64,000 nt of DNA from CAYUVA01 sp964448115 [NCBI: uncultured bacterium] (GCA_964448115.1 CAYUVA010000011.1:1-64000), one strand, 5' to 3'. Shown: positions 38,771 to 49,801, counted from the first letter of the stretch. Numbers and translations: made by a program. The notes: generated by a model from the letters alone, not told the origin.

Positions 38771-39634
38771 CTAATCAGTTTGTTCAACTTTTATCACCAT
38801 ATTATCCAATAGCCTGGTCTTACCTATCTTGACTGCCATTGCGATGACAACCTTGCCTTGAATTTCCTTAATCGGCTTGAGATCATCAGCGTTCCTGATC
38901 TCGACATAATCGACCTCTGCCTCGGAGATGGAGCTTATTGTTAGCAATATAAGGTCATAGATCTTTTCTGGATCCCTCTCACCTTTCGTGATAGCATCCT
39001 TGGCAGCCAATAGGGATCTATATAATATGGTCGCTTTGCTTCTTTCTTGATCATTTAGATACTCGTTTCTTGAGCTCATTGCCAGACCATCCGGTTCCCT
39101 TACAATAGGGCAAATCTCGACATTTATGTTCATATTAAGATCAGCCACCATCTGCTTGATGATAAGCGCCTGCTGGTAATCCTTTTGCCCAAAGTAAGTA
39201 TTATGCGGTCTGACGATATTGAATAGCTTTGCGCACACGGTAGCCACTCCGGCAAAGAAGTGCGGTCGGGAGATGCTGCACAAGCCCTCGGCGAGTTTGG
39301 GCACCGTTATCACTGTCTGAAAACCGTTTGGATACATATCTTCCGCTTTTGGGCAAAAGATAATATCAACCCCCTCTTGTTGGCAGAGCTGCGCATCTTG
39401 GTCGAAATCTCTGGGATAGTCCTTGAAGTCCTCGCCGGGGGCGAACTGCATCGGGTTGACGAAAATGCTCACCACGGTAATATCATTGTCCTTTTTCGAG
39501 GCGCGAACCAGGCTCAGGTGTCCATCGTGCAGGTAACCCATGGTTGGCACGAAGCCGATCGTCTTATCCTCGCGGCGCAGGCTCTCGCTGGTGCTGGACA
39601 TGATCTTTGGTGAGCGAATGATCTCCATCTTCAT
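38771..39634 (-). CDS. panC: Pantothenate synthetase
   Basis: Joins pantoate and beta-alanine using ATP. 287 residues from the ATG at 39634, which overlaps the panB stop as ATGA; three codons earlier another ATG is in frame, but the overlap favours this one. Conserved: TIGFVPTMGYLHDGHLSLVR (HxGH-type nucleotide site), VVSIFVNPMQFAPGEDFKDYPR, TYFGQKDYQQALIIKQMV and EPDGLAMSSRNEYL. All catalytic positions look intact. Confidence 0.96.
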   Translation of the reverse strand: MKMEIIRSPKIMSSTSESLRREDKTIGFVPTMGYLHDGHLSLVRASKKDNDITVVSIFVNPMQFAPGEDFKDYPRDFDQDAQLCQQEGVDIIFCPKAEDMYPNGFQTVITVPKLAEGLCSISRPHFFAGVATVCAKLFNIVRPHNTYFGQKDYQQALIIKQMVADLNMNINVEICPIVREPDGLAMSSRNEYLNDQERSKATILYRSLLAAKDAITKGERDPEKIYDLILLTISSISEAEVDYVEIRNADDLKPIKEIQGKVVIAMAVKIGKTRLLDNMVIKVEQTD

Positions 39635-40479
39635 ATCTTCCATCCCATATCTCTTAGTATTTCCAACTCTTGCCGGGGGAGCTTGTAGGTATGCTCATCA
39701 GCAGGATATCTTAGGTTCTTTACATCATCGATAAACTCATCGGTTGCTTTTCTTATAGTTTCATTCAAATCAAGGTATTTTTTCACGAACTTTGGTAGCT
39801 TGGCATCTGTATAGCCTATAAAATCGTGGAATACGAGCACCTGTCCATCGCAACCGGCGCCAGCTCCTATGCCGATTGTGGGTATGGATAGTCTTGAGGA
39901 GATATACGGACTTAGCTCTGCTGGAATGCCTTCCAGCACGATAGCAAAGACTCCAGCTTCCTGGAGGGCAAGCGCATCCTCCAACAGCTCCTGCGCAGCC
40001 TGTGCGGTCTTGCCCTGAACCCGATAGCCTCCGAAGCGATGGATCGATTGCGGAGTAAGTCCCAGGTGACCCATGACAGGTATTTGTGCATCCAATATGG
40101 CTTTTATGGTCGGTATTATTCGCCTTCCGCCCTCCAGTTTGACTGCCGAGGCGCCGGCTTCCTTGATAAAACGACCAGCATTAGAAACCGCATCCGAGAT
40201 TCCAGCCTGGTAAGACATAAAGGGCATATCCCCTACCACCAAGGCTCTTTGAGCACCACGAGTTACCGCCTTTGTATGATGGATCATCTCATCCATGGTA
40301 ACCGGCAGGGTGCTATCGTAACCGAGCACCACCATTGAGAGTGAATCTCCGACCAGGATTATATCCACACCAGTTCTATCGAGGATTACGCTAGACGGAT
40401 AGTCATAAGCGGTGAGCATGATGATCTTCTCGGCGCGGGATTTAGCCTGGAGCAGTGAGGCTACGGTTATTTTTTCCAT
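39631..40479 (-). CDS. panB: 3-methyl-2-oxobutanoate hydroxymethyltransferase
   Basis: First committed step of pantothenate synthesis: transfers a one-carbon unit from methylene-THF to ketoisovalerate. 282 residues from the ATG at 40479, preceded by AAGGAGAG; an in-frame GTG 16 codons earlier would add residues outside the family. Conserved: MLTAYDYPSSVILDRTGVDI, LVGDSLSMVVLGYDSTLPVTMDEM, GDMPFMSYQ, KLEGG, MGHLGLTPQSIH and GIGAGAGCDGQVLVFHDF. The next gene starts inside its stop codon. Confidence 0.96.
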   Translation of the reverse strand: MEKITVASLLQAKSRAEKIIMLTAYDYPSSVILDRTGVDIILVGDSLSMVVLGYDSTLPVTMDEMIHHTKAVTRGAQRALVVGDMPFMSYQAGISDAVSNAGRFIKEAGASAVKLEGGRRIIPTIKAILDAQIPVMGHLGLTPQSIHRFGGYRVQGKTAQAAQELLEDALALQEAGVFAIVLEGIPAELSPYISSRLSIPTIGIGAGAGCDGQVLVFHDFIGYTDAKLPKFVKKYLDLNETIRKATDEFIDDVKNLRYPADEHTYKLPRQELEILRDMGWKI

Positions 40480-40548
40480 GATCGAAAATCTCTCCTTCCC
40501 CGTCATGGGGGATAGAAGTATTTTCACCTTTTATTATTCAGGCTAGTG

Positions 40549-41211
40549 CTACCTTATATAAAGCCGTCCCGGGCTATATTTTGCTCCCGGCGGCTCGAAG
40601 TAGTGCCTACCCGATTTTATTCGTGCAATCTCGTCTATCAATATATCTATATTAGCATCTATATTTATAAAGTCAACTCCAGTAGTCTTCACGATGAGCA
40701 GCGGTGCTGCTGTAAACCGGAAAAAGAAGAGGTTATATTCCCTGTTCAGTTGCTCGATGTATTCTGCATCCATCTTTTTCTCAAAATCTCGATTCCTAGC
40801 CTTTATTCGCTCCATAAGCGTCTGCGTCTCCGCTTGCAAAAATATGACCAGGTCAGGTTTAACTATCGAATTTTTAAGCAGATCGTAGAGTCGCCGGTGT
40901 ATGATCAGCTCATTCTCGTTCAAGGTTAGCGCAGAGAATATGAGATCCTTCTCAAAAAGGTAATCGGTTATTATATATTCATCAAGAATGTCGGTCTGTC
41001 TTATGGTTTGGAGCTGCTGATATCGGCTGAGAAGGAAAAACAACTGGGTCGGCAACGCATTTGCCTTCATATCCTCATAAAAATCAGCAATAAAGGGATT
41101 CTTCTCGTATCCCTCCATGAAGACTCTTGCGTTCAAACGATCTCCCAGTCTTCTTGCCAAGGCAGACTTCCCTACCCCGATAGCTCCCTCGATTGCGATG
41201 TATTTACTCAT
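40549..41211 (-). CDS. Deoxynucleoside kinase family protein
   Basis: Likely a deoxyadenosine/deoxyguanosine-type kinase that phosphorylates deoxynucleosides with ATP. 220 residues from ATG at 41211 (RBS GGGGTG at 9 nt); an earlier in-frame Met adds unsupported residues. P-loop YIAIEGAIGVGKSALARRLG (about 4-23) is followed by the Glu-Glu-type substrate motif ARVFMEGYEKNPFIADFY, then LLSRYQQLQ and ITDYLFEKDLIFSA (DRS-like position is DYL here). The lid is RIKARNRDFEKKMD. Placed between folK and panB, a neighbourhood I associate with several other bacteria. Substrate specificity is not deducible. Confidence 0.85.
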   Translation of the reverse strand: MSKYIAIEGAIGVGKSALARRLGDRLNARVFMEGYEKNPFIADFYEDMKANALPTQLFFLLSRYQQLQTIRQTDILDEYIITDYLFEKDLIFSALTLNENELIIHRRLYDLLKNSIVKPDLVIFLQAETQTLMERIKARNRDFEKKMDAEYIEQLNREYNLFFFRFTAAPLLIVKTTGVDFINIDANIDILIDEIARIKSGRHYFEPPGAKYSPGRLYIR

Positions 41212-41218
41212 GGAATGA

Positions 41219-41755
41219 TCACCCCTTGTATGAATTGGTTTTAAGATCACCAGTAACCTCGATAACTTTCTCTAATGGAACCACCGACTGCCCAGCTTTC
41301 AATGCAGCGATCAGCTCACCGATACTTTGCCCGACACCTGGGATAACATAATCTAACCCAAGAAGGTCTTTAAGCGGCACCAATACGAAAGCGCGCTCTG
41401 GCAGCCTGCTGTGGGGAATGGTAAGGTCGGATGTGTTGATTTGCTGGTCATCGTATAGAAGTATATCAATATCGATGATCCGGGGACCCCATCGCTTGCT
41501 GATGGTTCTTCCCAACTGAAGCTCGACCATCTTGCAGGCCCTAAGCAGCTCTGCGGGTTCCAGATCGGTGCTAGCCATGACAACAGCATTGATGAACCAA
41601 GGCTGGGATGCTTCACCAACAGGGCTAGTGGCATATAGCGGAGATATATCAAGAATCCTTAAACCCGAAGATTTACTAAGTCCTTCGATAGCGTTCGATA
41701 TGTTTGCCATTCGATCTTGAAGGTTAGACCCTAAGCCTAGTAATACCCTAGCCAT
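41219..41755 (-). CDS. folK: 2-amino-4-hydroxy-6-hydroxymethyldihydropteridine pyrophosphokinase
   Basis: Transfers pyrophosphate to the pterin in folate synthesis. 178 residues. Conserved: RVLLGLGSNLQDRMANI, LYATSPVGEASQPWFINAVV, the Arg/Trp loop LGRTISKRWGPRIIDIDILLYD (about 90-111) and TIPHSRLPERAFVLVPL. It leads a run on the minus strand: folK, deoxynucleoside kinase (7-nt gap), panB, panC, panD. folP and folE are not here. Confidence 0.95.
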   Translation of the reverse strand: MARVLLGLGSNLQDRMANISNAIEGLSKSSGLRILDISPLYATSPVGEASQPWFINAVVMASTDLEPAELLRACKMVELQLGRTISKRWGPRIIDIDILLYDDQQINTSDLTIPHSRLPERAFVLVPLKDLLGLDYVIPGVGQSIGELIAALKAGQSVVPLEKVIEVTGDLKTNSYKG

Positions 41756-41908
41756 TTTTATTCACCGTATTCGTCCTAATATACTAAAATTCTTGATCAT
41801 TTTCCAGTTGGCGTTTTATTTCTATGAATCCAGTGATGAGTTTACCTTGATTGTTTTGTCATACCTGGCGCTTGCAAAAAAAAGTGATTTAATCTACAAG
41901 GTCATAAC

Positions 41909-43087
41909 ATGGCAAGAAGAGAGAAGATACTAAGAGCAATTAGATATCCCAGCATAATCAAGAATCGCCTTTTAAGGAAGCTGGGGGACTGGAAGATCGA
42001 CTATCATCTAGGCAAAGGCAAGGCGTTTCCTCCCTACACCGTCTTTATGGCGCCGACCTTCAGGTGCAACCTCAAGTGCATAATGTGCAGCATCAAGGAC
42101 ATGGTTCACGACAAGAACCTTCCTGCTGAGGTGAAACGATTATATAGCGAGCTATCCTGGGAGGATATGAAGAAAGTGGTGGATAATTTCTGCCAGATAA
42201 AGCCGAATGTCTACCTGGGCGGCGGAGATCCGATGGACTACCCGCATATCCTTGACCTGTTGGAGTATGTTCTTTACCACCATCACTGCTTTATAGGCAT
42301 GACCACTAACGGCACATATTTCAATCAGGATGTCGCAAAGGAGATAGTAAGGCTTAAGGTGCCGTATATCCATATATCCTTTGATGGCATACATGAAGTC
42401 TTTGATTCGGTGCGCGGAAAGGGAGTCTTTGAGAGAGCATTGAGGGGATTCGACAACATAATCGAGCAAAAAAAGGTTCAAAAAAGCGAGTTCCCGGAAC
42501 TTTCGATAGTATATACGATTACCACAACCAACTACCATAACCTGGTCGATACATGGAATTTCTTCGTTGAGCGCGGGGTGAAGAATTTTCTGATCCAGCA
42601 CCTGGCTTTCTTTCCACCGGATCTCCTTAGGGCTAATAATGAAAAATATGATGACCCGCTGTTTCATGTTGGCTGGGAGTATGGTGGCGCGCAGATTGAG
42701 GCTGATAAGATAGACATAAACATGGAAGTATTCATCGAGCAGATTGAAAAGCTAAAGCAGTTGCATAAACAGACAAAAGGCTCAACACTGAAGTTCATAC
42801 CCGAGCTTTCCCCCGAACTGCTACGCATATACTACTCTGACCAGCCAATGCCGGTAACAAAGGATGACCTCTGCCTCGTGCCCTGGAAGTTCACCGTCGT
42901 ATATCCGAGCGGTGATGTCATGGTAACCAGCTTCTGCTTCTTCCAGACCATGGGTAACCTGCTAAAGCAGGATTTCATGGAGATTTGGAACGGTGAGAAA
43001 TACCAGAAGGTGCGCAGATTCCTCAAGAAGGAGAAATGGATGCCAGTCTGCACCAAGTGCAAGGGTATCTATGGAGGATGTACCTAA
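41909..43087 (+). CDS. Radical SAM protein with SPASM-like C-terminus
   Basis: 392 residues. The 4Fe-4S cluster motif CxxxCxxC is TFRCNLKCIMCSIKD (about 50-64). GGGDPMDYPHILDLLEYV (about 106-123) is the SAM-binding GGE-like region. The C-terminal part has LCLVPWKFTVVYPSGDVMVTSF and closes with CTKCKGIYGGC, extra cysteines resembling a SPASM/twitch auxiliary cluster. The N-terminal 40 residues are basic (REKILRAIRYPSIIKNRLL). The ATG follows CAAGG at 8 nt. No obvious substrate peptide or partner gene; the next gene is a small NTF2-like protein 43 bp on. It could modify a peptide, a lipid or a sugar. Confidence 0.85.
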   Translation: MARREKILRAIRYPSIIKNRLLRKLGDWKIDYHLGKGKAFPPYTVFMAPTFRCNLKCIMCSIKDMVHDKNLPAEVKRLYSELSWEDMKKVVDNFCQIKPNVYLGGGDPMDYPHILDLLEYVLYHHHCFIGMTTNGTYFNQDVAKEIVRLKVPYIHISFDGIHEVFDSVRGKGVFERALRGFDNIIEQKKVQKSEFPELSIVYTITTTNYHNLVDTWNFFVERGVKNFLIQHLAFFPPDLLRANNEKYDDPLFHVGWEYGGAQIEADKIDINMEVFIEQIEKLKQLHKQTKGSTLKFIPELSPELLRIYYSDQPMPVTKDDLCLVPWKFTVVYPSGDVMVTSFCFFQTMGNLLKQDFMEIWNGEKYQKVRRFLKKEKWMPVCTKCKGIYGGCT

Positions 43088-43130
43088 ACCTGAACCTTAA
43101 AATTGACACCTTTAGTCGCTCACCTGATCT

Positions 43131-43637
43131 ATGGCTATAACGGTAAGAACCAGAACGGTCCGAATAGTCGGCGGCATTATTCTGGGCTTGGTCGTTATCT
43201 TCTACCTTCTCTCAAGGGATGATCCTTTGGAGTCAGCGCTTAATGGGGCAATTGATGCTGTTTTTCGAGAAGATATGCCACGACTGATGGGATATTTTGC
43301 TGAGGATTATCGAGGTCAGTTCGGCAATACGAAGGTTGACCTCAGGCTTTATGCCCAGCGGGGCTTCGAGAAGTATGACAAGATAAAGATCATCACACCG
43401 CTCAAACAGACGAACAAACAGGACCACAAGGCTGTAATAGACCTTCGCTTCAAGGTGGTAGCGACCTTTGATCGGGGGAGATTCTATCTTGCCGGGAGTT
43501 TCACCGAGACAGAGCGCGCAATCATCCAATACATTAAGAAAGATGGAAGATGGCTGATCCAGAGCATCGAGTTTCCTCAGTATAGCTTCAAATCAAAGCA
43601 AGAAATAGACCATCAAATCGAGGCGGTTTTGGATTGA
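43131..43637 (+). CDS. Membrane-anchored NTF2-like protein
   Basis: 168 residues. One N-terminal membrane anchor (IVGGIILGLVVIFYLLS, about 11-27), then a soluble domain: DPLESALNGAIDAVFREDMP (helix), a curved-sheet pattern VIDLRFKVVATFD, and the close KDGRWLIQSIEFPQY. This is the usual order of an NTF2/SnoaL-like fold. It may act as a ligand-binding or stabilising subunit. The gene follows the radical SAM gene by 43 bp and has a poor ribosome-binding site, so coupling is possible. Function unknown. Confidence 0.7.
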   Translation: MAITVRTRTVRIVGGIILGLVVIFYLLSRDDPLESALNGAIDAVFREDMPRLMGYFAEDYRGQFGNTKVDLRLYAQRGFEKYDKIKIITPLKQTNKQDHKAVIDLRFKVVATFDRGRFYLAGSFTETERAIIQYIKKDGRWLIQSIEFPQYSFKSKQEIDHQIEAVLD

Positions 43638-43693
43638 TTTATGAACCAGGTTTAATAATTCGTTGTTCGGCTTTGGTTGTTATTCATCTTATT

Positions 43694-46600
43694 TTATTCA
43701 TCGACATTGAGATATGGCCATAGGGGACTTAGGTTGCCATTATCGTTACCGGCGACCAGTTCGAGCATGTGTTGCCTTGCCTCCATGCCTGCACCCACCG
43801 GGATGTCAGCCATGCCATAAACGCCAAGCCTTTCATCCAACACCGGCAAATAGATGCCAGTGGGGCTTTGTCCAAGATAGATCTCTACATAGCTGACCCC
43901 CGTGTCCCTATCCACAAAGGCATAAAGATTTAACACTCCACCTGTTTGCGATGAAATTCGGGTGGTCATGTAACCGGAGACCAATATGCGTGGCACAACC
44001 GCGCTGGTCGGCGTTGCGCTCGGCGTTGAGGTCGGAATTGCTGTCCCAGTTTGAGTCGGCGACGATGTCGGGGTGCTAGTCGGTATTGCGCTCGGAGTTG
44101 TGCTGGGAGTCAGGCTTGGAGTTGAAGTTACGGTCGGTGATGCGGTTGCTGTAAAGGTCGGCGTTAGTGATGGCGTTATAGTCGGAGTTGAGCTTGGTGT
44201 ATTCGTTAGCGTGCTGGTCGGAGTTTGCGTGGGACTCGATGTAGGCGTGTCGGTCGGAGTGAGGCTTGGGGTGGCGCTTGGAGTTCTGCTTGGCGTGTTG
44301 CTCGGCGTTGCTGTGGGACTAAAGGTGGGTGAATTAGTTGGCGTACCGGTAGGCTCCAGCAGCTCTATATAAGCATCGGGTGTTTCCGGCGCATGCTCAA
44401 TAAAGCCGAGAAGATCTACCCCAATGGTGTAAAACTCGAACAGGCCATAGCCGCCAAGCTCAAACAGGTCGATGGTTACCGGGCTGCTATATATTGGCAT
44501 ATCCAGCGTGTCCCAGGATCCATATTCATATCGAAAATAAAGGGTTGCATAATCGAAGCCGACCCCCTGATCATAATAGCTGAAGTTGATATCGATCACT
44601 GGTGTAACCGTATCCGGCGGCAAATAAAGAACCTCGGTCATCGGTGGCGAGTTATCCTGAATTGAACTCACCGGTTGGGACCAGATGCTCTCGGTCAGCC
44701 ATAGATCGCGGTACTTCACTCGGTAATAATAAGGTCTATTTTCGGTTAGCTGGCAGAACTGGTAATTAGTATCGTAAATCCAGCCTGAGTTCAGGTCAGC
44801 ACTGGTGAAATCGCTGTTCATATCAGCCTCGATGTAGTAGTCGAGCGCATTATATATGCCAGCGTCGCTCCACCATAAGGTGTTGCATAATCCAGCCGTG
44901 TAGGGTGGCTCCGGGGTGATAATGACTGGAGGTCCAACCGTGTAAGTGGCGGTCGGGGTCAAGCTCGGAGTCAGGCTCGGAGTCCTGGATGGCGTTGTGC
45001 TCGGAGTCAGGCTAGCTGTGTTGGTCGGCGTTGTGGTCGGTGTTAGGCTGGGGGTGTTGCTGGGGGTCGATGAGGGGGTCATGGTCGAGGTGGGGGTGCT
45101 GCTCGGGGTCGCCGTGGCGGTTGGAGTCGTAGTTGGAGTTTTAGTCGGTGTCGGCGTGGATGAAGGAGTCGAGGTCTCGGTTGCAGTTGGAGTGGTTGTC
45201 TCTGTGCTAGTTGGTGTTGCAGTCGGGCTTTGGGTCGGTGTCTGCGTCTCGGTCACGGTCGGGGTAGAGGTTACAGTGTTGGTCGGGGTTTGCGATGGGG
45301 TTGAGGAAGGCGTCTGTGATGCAGTGGTGGTTGGAGTGCTGGTCGGGCTTCTGGTCGGCGTATTGGTTACCGTCGGCGTCTGGCTTGCTGTGCAGGTCGG
45401 GGTCGCAGTCGGCGTAAAATATGCAAGTATGAAATCATAGTAAGCATCATGTCCACCGAGACCCAGATTGTTCTCTATCACCACATAGTGAAGTTCCTCG
45501 CTGGTAAAGATATACTCCATGTAAGCAGGATCAAAGCCACTTTGTTTGATTGGATTGAGCATCTTGTCATAAAGGTAGATGATCGCCTGGGAGTCAGCGC
45601 CGATATCATTTGCCATGAACACGGTCGTATCAGAGGTGCGGCTGATAAACTGGTGCCAATCTATATCCCCAGCATAGCAGAAGTAATGTCGGGTAGCTCC
45701 AGTCAAGTAGTTGATGAACTTTGCCTGGTAATACTCATCATCAGGCTCATAGAAATCGACATCGCTGCAAGGGGTATTGGTCGGGGTCATGGTAGGCGTA
45801 ACCGATGGGGTATGTGTCGGAGTGCGCGTGTTTGTCATGGTCGGGATGATGGTCGGAGTCATGGTCGGGGTTATGCTCGGAACATTGGTATTAGTCGCTG
45901 TAGGGCTAGCGCTTGGGGTGCTTGATGGGGTAGATGTCGCGGTCGGTGAGAGGGTTGAGGTATGGGTTGGAGTATTGGTTGAGGTAGCGCTTGGGGTTGC
46001 GCTAGGTGTGCTGGTAACCGTTGGCGTGTTTGTAGGGGTCGAAGATGGGGTATTCGATGGCGTCCTGGTCGGCGATTGAGTTGCTGAACCGGTCGGCGTG
46101 GCGCTGGGGGTCATGGTCGGGCTAACGGTTGCAGTATTGGTAGGAGTATGCGTCCTTGCCAGAACCTGAATGTTGTAGTCTGCCGCTGGGCTTCCCCAGG
46201 CGCTTCCCAGGGGATCGACCACGAAATAATAGAAGCTTGACGAGGGGAACAAACCGTAGGTGAGCTTTGCCGCGCCAGTCTCGAAATCAGGAGCGGCAAA
46301 CGCTAACTCGTTGCTAGCCCATTGATCGTAAAGCGTGATGGAGGTCTTTACATTATTACCCAAGTCCGATGTCCAGAAATCGTAAGTATATTGCGCGGTT
46401 GCAAAGAATATATGCCAATCACGATCCGTCATAGTACAGAAGATCTCCTGGATCGGATAGCCGTTGGTATCGATTATGGTGGCATCTTCGGGTTCATCAT
46501 TTCCAAAGGGGTACTCCACCGGATCATCCATCCAGCATGGTGTATTGGTAGGCGTGCTGGTGGGGGTTAGAGTCGGAGTTGGGGTGTTGGTGGGGCTTGC

Positions 46601-48760
46601 TGTTGGAGAAGTAGTCGGCGTGTTGCTTGGCGTCCAGGATGGCATGCCGGTATAAGTGGCGGTTGGCGTCTTGGTAACCGTGTTGGTTGGCGTGTTGCTA
46701 GGTGTTCTTGATGGAGTACCAGTAGGCGTTGGTGTGCCAGTGGGAGTGTGTGTGCAGGTACTGGTTTCGGTGGCGGTTGGACTATGAGTAGCCGTGTAAG
46801 TGGGGGTTGTTGTCGCGGTGGAGCTTGGCGTTCGGGTCGGCGTTTGGGTTGGAGTATGAGTCGAGGTAAATGTCGGTGAATAGGTCGGGGTACTAGTGGG
46901 AGTACTGGTCGGAAGGTCTGTTGGGGTCGGCGTGCTGGTCGGCCACCCGGTTGGGGTCAATGATGGGGTTAAAGTCGCTGTATTTGTCGGCGTGGAAGTA
47001 CTAGTCGGCGTTCTGGTCGGTGTGTGGGAGGGAGTGCGAGTCGGCGTTTCGCTCGGAGTCTGGGTCGGTGTTTCGCTCGGAGTCTGGGTCGGAGATCTGG
47101 TAGCTGTATGCGTGGGCGTGAAGGTCGGCGTTGCACTAGGCGTGGAGGTAGGAATATTGGTATCAGTCGGGGTGCTGCTCGGGGTGTGGCTTGGTGTCCT
47201 GCTCGGAGTCGCGCTCGGGGTTGCGGTCGGAGTATCCGTGCTGGTTGGGGTCGTGCTCGGGGTTACAGTCTCTGTCGCGGTTGGAGTCGTGGTCGCCGTA
47301 TTCGTTACCGTTAAAGTCGGTGTTACCGTTGGAGTAATAGTCGCTGTAGCTGTTGGAAATGTAGTAGGTGTGAAACGGTTGATCCTGACCTTGTAGTCGC
47401 TGGCTCCATGTGTTCCCCAGCCCGAGCCAGTAGGGATGACCAGAATATAATACCACCATTCAAAGTTGTCCGAAAAATCTATCCTGGAGGACCCTGGCTC
47501 AGATCCTGAGTCATTGTCCGAGGCTATCATCTCCATGGAAATCATGTTTTGGAGATACATGAAAGTATCAACGCTTGGATCGAGATCGAAGGTCTCTATC
47601 GAATAAGTCTGGTTTGGGTGATCGTATCTGAAGGGGATTAGATCATTATCTAGAAGATCACAAAAGAGATGTTGTTGAGCTATGCCTCCATCCTGGATCG
47701 GCTTGATCCAGTTCGGTGCCTCTGTCGGAAAAGGAGCTGCGTCATAATCATTAGGCTCATAAGCATCAACATCGGAGCAGGGTGTCGGTGATGTGGTAGG
47801 AGTAGGTGTGCGCGTAGGTGTACGAGATGGGGTATAAGTTGGCCATCCGGTTGGAGTGTGGGTTGGAGTGCGGGTCGGGGTGCGGGTTGGGGTTCTAGTG
47901 CGTGTCGGGGTTCTGGTTGGTGTAGCGGTGGGTATATAGCAATCCACGGTACCAACCATCTTCATATCAACACCAAGTTCTACGCATAGATCCCACCATT
48001 GCCCGTTATAATAGTTCCAGGCAGTGCAGTTGGAGCATCCAGACTTATATACAAACCATGCGTTGCAAGGATTGTAATAGAAATAATACTCCAGAAAATA
48101 ATTGGCACCTGTGTTTTCCAGGCAGCATGATCCAGAATATATATTTAAAATCAGATTCCAATAAGTTGGATCTGAGTGGCTCGGTATCTCCCAGGTGCCT
48201 AGATATCCTCCACATACTGTGTTTCCTGGTCTTTTGCAGCCACCACCGAGGTCGTATTCTTGCTTTAATGAGACCAATATCGATTGAGTACAGGCTCCAG
48301 AGCCACCAACCCTGAATATTGTATGTTCAGTCTGAATTAGACAGAAATATGGACAGTTTGGGCACTGAGATGGGTTAATTTGGCGGGCATAAGCTTCATC
48401 CCCGGTAAAGAAATTGGCCCATGGGTAACCATAGACCCCAGTATATTGGCTTTGCCCAAGACTGCATGATAGCTTACTGTCTTTTGACTTTCTTAAAGTA
48501 GTCGATTCTATGTCGGAAACTTCTTTCAGGAAGACATGGATCTCATGTTTCTCTGCATCCACATAGTACTCTCCCGGCTCCAAGCCATCCAACCTGTCCT
48601 TGCGAATAAATTTAATCTTGGAGAGATCCTTAGGGATATCCTCCTTCGATTGTACAATGGTGGATGAAGTAAAAATGAGAAGTATAATCGTCACAATAAA
48701 CCATGTATATGTTTTCCCTGGGATAGCTATCGAGTACGACTTGCTTGTTGTTATATTCAT
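43694..48760 (-). CDS. Giant exported mosaic: Cys-rich domain, three PPC-like modules, FN3-like domain, WPYL module
   Basis: 1688 residues, about 44% low-complexity linker of the TPT/SPT type. Signal segment 18-37 ([20 protein letters not shown]). Modules: a cysteine-rich N-terminal domain (about 45-275, including [10 protein letters not shown] and GCSNCTAW); linker 277-327; PPC-like domain 328-462; linker 463-741; PPC-like domain 742-868; linker 869-997; PPC-like domain 998-1115; linker 1116-1275; FN3-like domain 1276-1373 (TPEPPYTAG); Ig-like domain 1374-1470; linker 1471-1587; and the C-terminal module 1588-1688 ending [10 protein letters not shown]. The first and third PPC-like modules open CSDVDAYEP and CSDVDFYEP; the middle one opens CWMDDP. 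The linkers should be stretched, possibly O-glycosylated. The FN3-like domain and C-terminal module are shared with other exported proteins here. Likely a cell-surface or secreted protein. The linkers create many Val/Gly-rich ORFs on the opposite strand, which are artefacts. Confidence 0.87.
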   Translation of the reverse strand: MNITTSKSYSIAIPGKTYTWFIVTIILLIFTSSTIVQSKEDIPKDLSKIKFIRKDRLDGLEPGEYYVDAEKHEIHVFLKEVSDIESTTLRKSKDSKLSCSLGQSQYTGVYGYPWANFFTGDEAYARQINPSQCPNCPYFCLIQTEHTIFRVGGSGACTQSILVSLKQEYDLGGGCKRPGNTVCGGYLGTWEIPSHSDPTYWNLILNIYSGSCCLENTGANYFLEYYFYYNPCNAWFVYKSGCSNCTAWNYYNGQWWDLCVELGVDMKMVGTVDCYIPTATPTRTPTRTRTPTRTPTRTPTHTPTGWPTYTPSRTPTRTPTPTTSPTPCSDVDAYEPNDYDAAPFPTEAPNWIKPIQDGGIAQQHLFCDLLDNDLIPFRYDHPNQTYSIETFDLDPSVDTFMYLQNMISMEMIASDNDSGSEPGSSRIDFSDNFEWWYYILVIPTGSGWGTHGASDYKVRINRFTPTTFPTATATITPTVTPTLTVTNTATTTPTATETVTPSTTPTSTDTPTATPSATPSRTPSHTPSSTPTDTNIPTSTPSATPTFTPTHTATRSPTQTPSETPTQTPSETPTRTPSHTPTRTPTSTSTPTNTATLTPSLTPTGWPTSTPTPTDLPTSTPTSTPTYSPTFTSTHTPTQTPTRTPSSTATTTPTYTATHSPTATETSTCTHTPTGTPTPTGTPSRTPSNTPTNTVTKTPTATYTGMPSWTPSNTPTTSPTASPTNTPTPTLTPTSTPTNTPCWMDDPVEYPFGNDEPEDATIIDTNGYPIQEIFCTMTDRDWHIFFATAQYTYDFWTSDLGNNVKTSITLYDQWASNELAFAAPDFETGAAKLTYGLFPSSSFYYFVVDPLGSAWGSPAADYNIQVLARTHTPTNTATVSPTMTPSATPTGSATQSPTRTPSNTPSSTPTNTPTVTSTPSATPSATSTNTPTHTSTLSPTATSTPSSTPSASPTATNTNVPSITPTMTPTIIPTMTNTRTPTHTPSVTPTMTPTNTPCSDVDFYEPDDEYYQAKFINYLTGATRHYFCYAGDIDWHQFISRTSDTTVFMANDIGADSQAIIYLYDKMLNPIKQSGFDPAYMEYIFTSEELHYVVIENNLGLGGHDAYYDFILAYFTPTATPTCTASQTPTVTNTPTRSPTSTPTTTASQTPSSTPSQTPTNTVTSTPTVTETQTPTQSPTATPTSTETTTPTATETSTPSSTPTPTKTPTTTPTATATPSSTPTSTMTPSSTPSNTPSLTPTTTPTNTASLTPSTTPSRTPSLTPSLTPTATYTVGPPVIITPEPPYTAGLCNTLWWSDAGIYNALDYYIEADMNSDFTSADLNSGWIYDTNYQFCQLTENRPYYYRVKYRDLWLTESIWSQPVSSIQDNSPPMTEVLYLPPDTVTPVIDINFSYYDQGVGFDYATLYFRYEYGSWDTLDMPIYSSPVTIDLFELGGYGLFEFYTIGVDLLGFIEHAPETPDAYIELLEPTGTPTNSPTFSPTATPSNTPSRTPSATPSLTPTDTPTSSPTQTPTSTLTNTPSSTPTITPSLTPTFTATASPTVTSTPSLTPSTTPSAIPTSTPTSSPTQTGTAIPTSTPSATPTSAVVPRILVSGYMTTRISSQTGGVLNLYAFVDRDTGVSYVEIYLGQSPTGIYLPVLDERLGVYGMADIPVGAGMEARQHMLELVAGNDNGNLSPLWPYLNVDE

Positions 48761-48938
48761 CAGGTTGCCAATAAATTACCCTCTAAAGGAGCGCATGTAA
48801 TGTCCTCAAACTACCATTAGTAATATAAGCCCTTGAGATCATTAAATCAATATAGGTTTAGTTTTTAAAAGAGCCACTATGATCACGCCAACAGTCGATA
48901 ATACTACGGCAATCGCTTTTCTCAGGGTGAAGATCTCC

Positions 48939-49667
48939 CTAGTCCTGACATGTTGACCTGTTGTTACCTTGATCAACATCCATAGATACATACCGCCATA
49001 GAGCATCTTTGGGAACATTGAATAGAAGATCGATTATCGATAAGCCAGGAAGAAAATCACCATGTCGTTGTTTATAGGGTACAGGCGAAAACTCGTGGAA
49101 TATTACCTTGATCTCTTTTTTTTCAAAATAAGACAATTCAAGGTATTTCCTCGCTCCCATACCGGAGATGTACTGCTTTGCTCCAACCTGCTCAAGTAAG
49201 GCGATCAACCTTTGTGTTCCAGCAAGATCTTCAGCAATATCAAGTGAAGATGACTTAACGATAGTATTACAAATTCCGATACGAAGGCGACAAAACTCAA
49301 GTAAATCGTAGCAAAAATCGACCAGCAGCAGATGATCCTTGGAGTAGATTTGCTCTAATTCATTATAGATCTCCTCGAAGCACTCTGCCTTGCTGTAATT
49401 TTGCCTGATGGTTGCCAGGTGCTTTTTCTTCCACTTCGTATCGTTGTTTATTCGTACCTGATTGGTCAATTGTCCACTTTTTCCCCTAGTGAGTACCGGC
49501 ACCGTCAGCCACTCCCAACCTTTTGGTGTTTTTATCTTATTTTTATTCTGCAAGCCTCCCTTGGTGAACTGCACATCATCAAGATAAATAAAAAACTCTG
49601 CCATTGCCATCTTCTGAAAATACCCTACCCAGGGTAAGAAGTTTGGTTGATGTATGGCTACTATCAT
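48939..49667 (-). CDS. WbqC family protein
   Basis: 242 residues. Family signature at the N-terminus: IVAIHQPNFLPWVGYFQKMA (about 2-21), then FIYLDDVQFTKGGLQNKNKIK and WLTVPV. C-terminal block YISGMGARKYLEL and IIDLLFNVPKDALWRY. WbqC-like proteins are found in polysaccharide or lipid gene clusters and their chemistry is uncertain. The gene ATG lacks a strong ribosome-binding site. A histidine-kinase fragment lies 135 bp upstream. It may support surface sugar synthesis together with the GT4 and GT39 genes of this half. Confidence 0.85.
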   Translation of the reverse strand: MIVAIHQPNFLPWVGYFQKMAMAEFFIYLDDVQFTKGGLQNKNKIKTPKGWEWLTVPVLTRGKSGQLTNQVRINNDTKWKKKHLATIRQNYSKAECFEEIYNELEQIYSKDHLLLVDFCYDLLEFCRLRIGICNTIVKSSSLDIAEDLAGTQRLIALLEQVGAKQYISGMGARKYLELSYFEKKEIKVIFHEFSPVPYKQRHGDFLPGLSIIDLLFNVPKDALWRYVSMDVDQGNNRSTCQD

Positions 49668-49801
49668 AAGTTAGTTTCTCGTTTTGAGTTTCTGGTTCTT
49701 TTTTTCAAGTTATTGGTTTTTTTCAGTGATGTAGTTAACTAGAAATGAATACCTGATGTCAATGGGTCAATTATGCTTTTCTTGGTAGGCTGAGATAGAT
49801 T

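Noticed and set aside
44073-47396. Long plus-strand ORFs rich in Val-Gly repeats (for example 44073-44372, 44946-45440, 46896-47396)
   Set aside because: They are the antisense reading of the Thr/Pro linkers of the 1688-residue protein; the sense frame has a signal peptide, domains and a full-length reading frame.
44000-47400. Possible CRISPR array or tandem repeat DNA (many GTCGG-type units)
   Set aside because: The units vary in length and sequence, have no constant spacers and follow the codons of the TPT linker.
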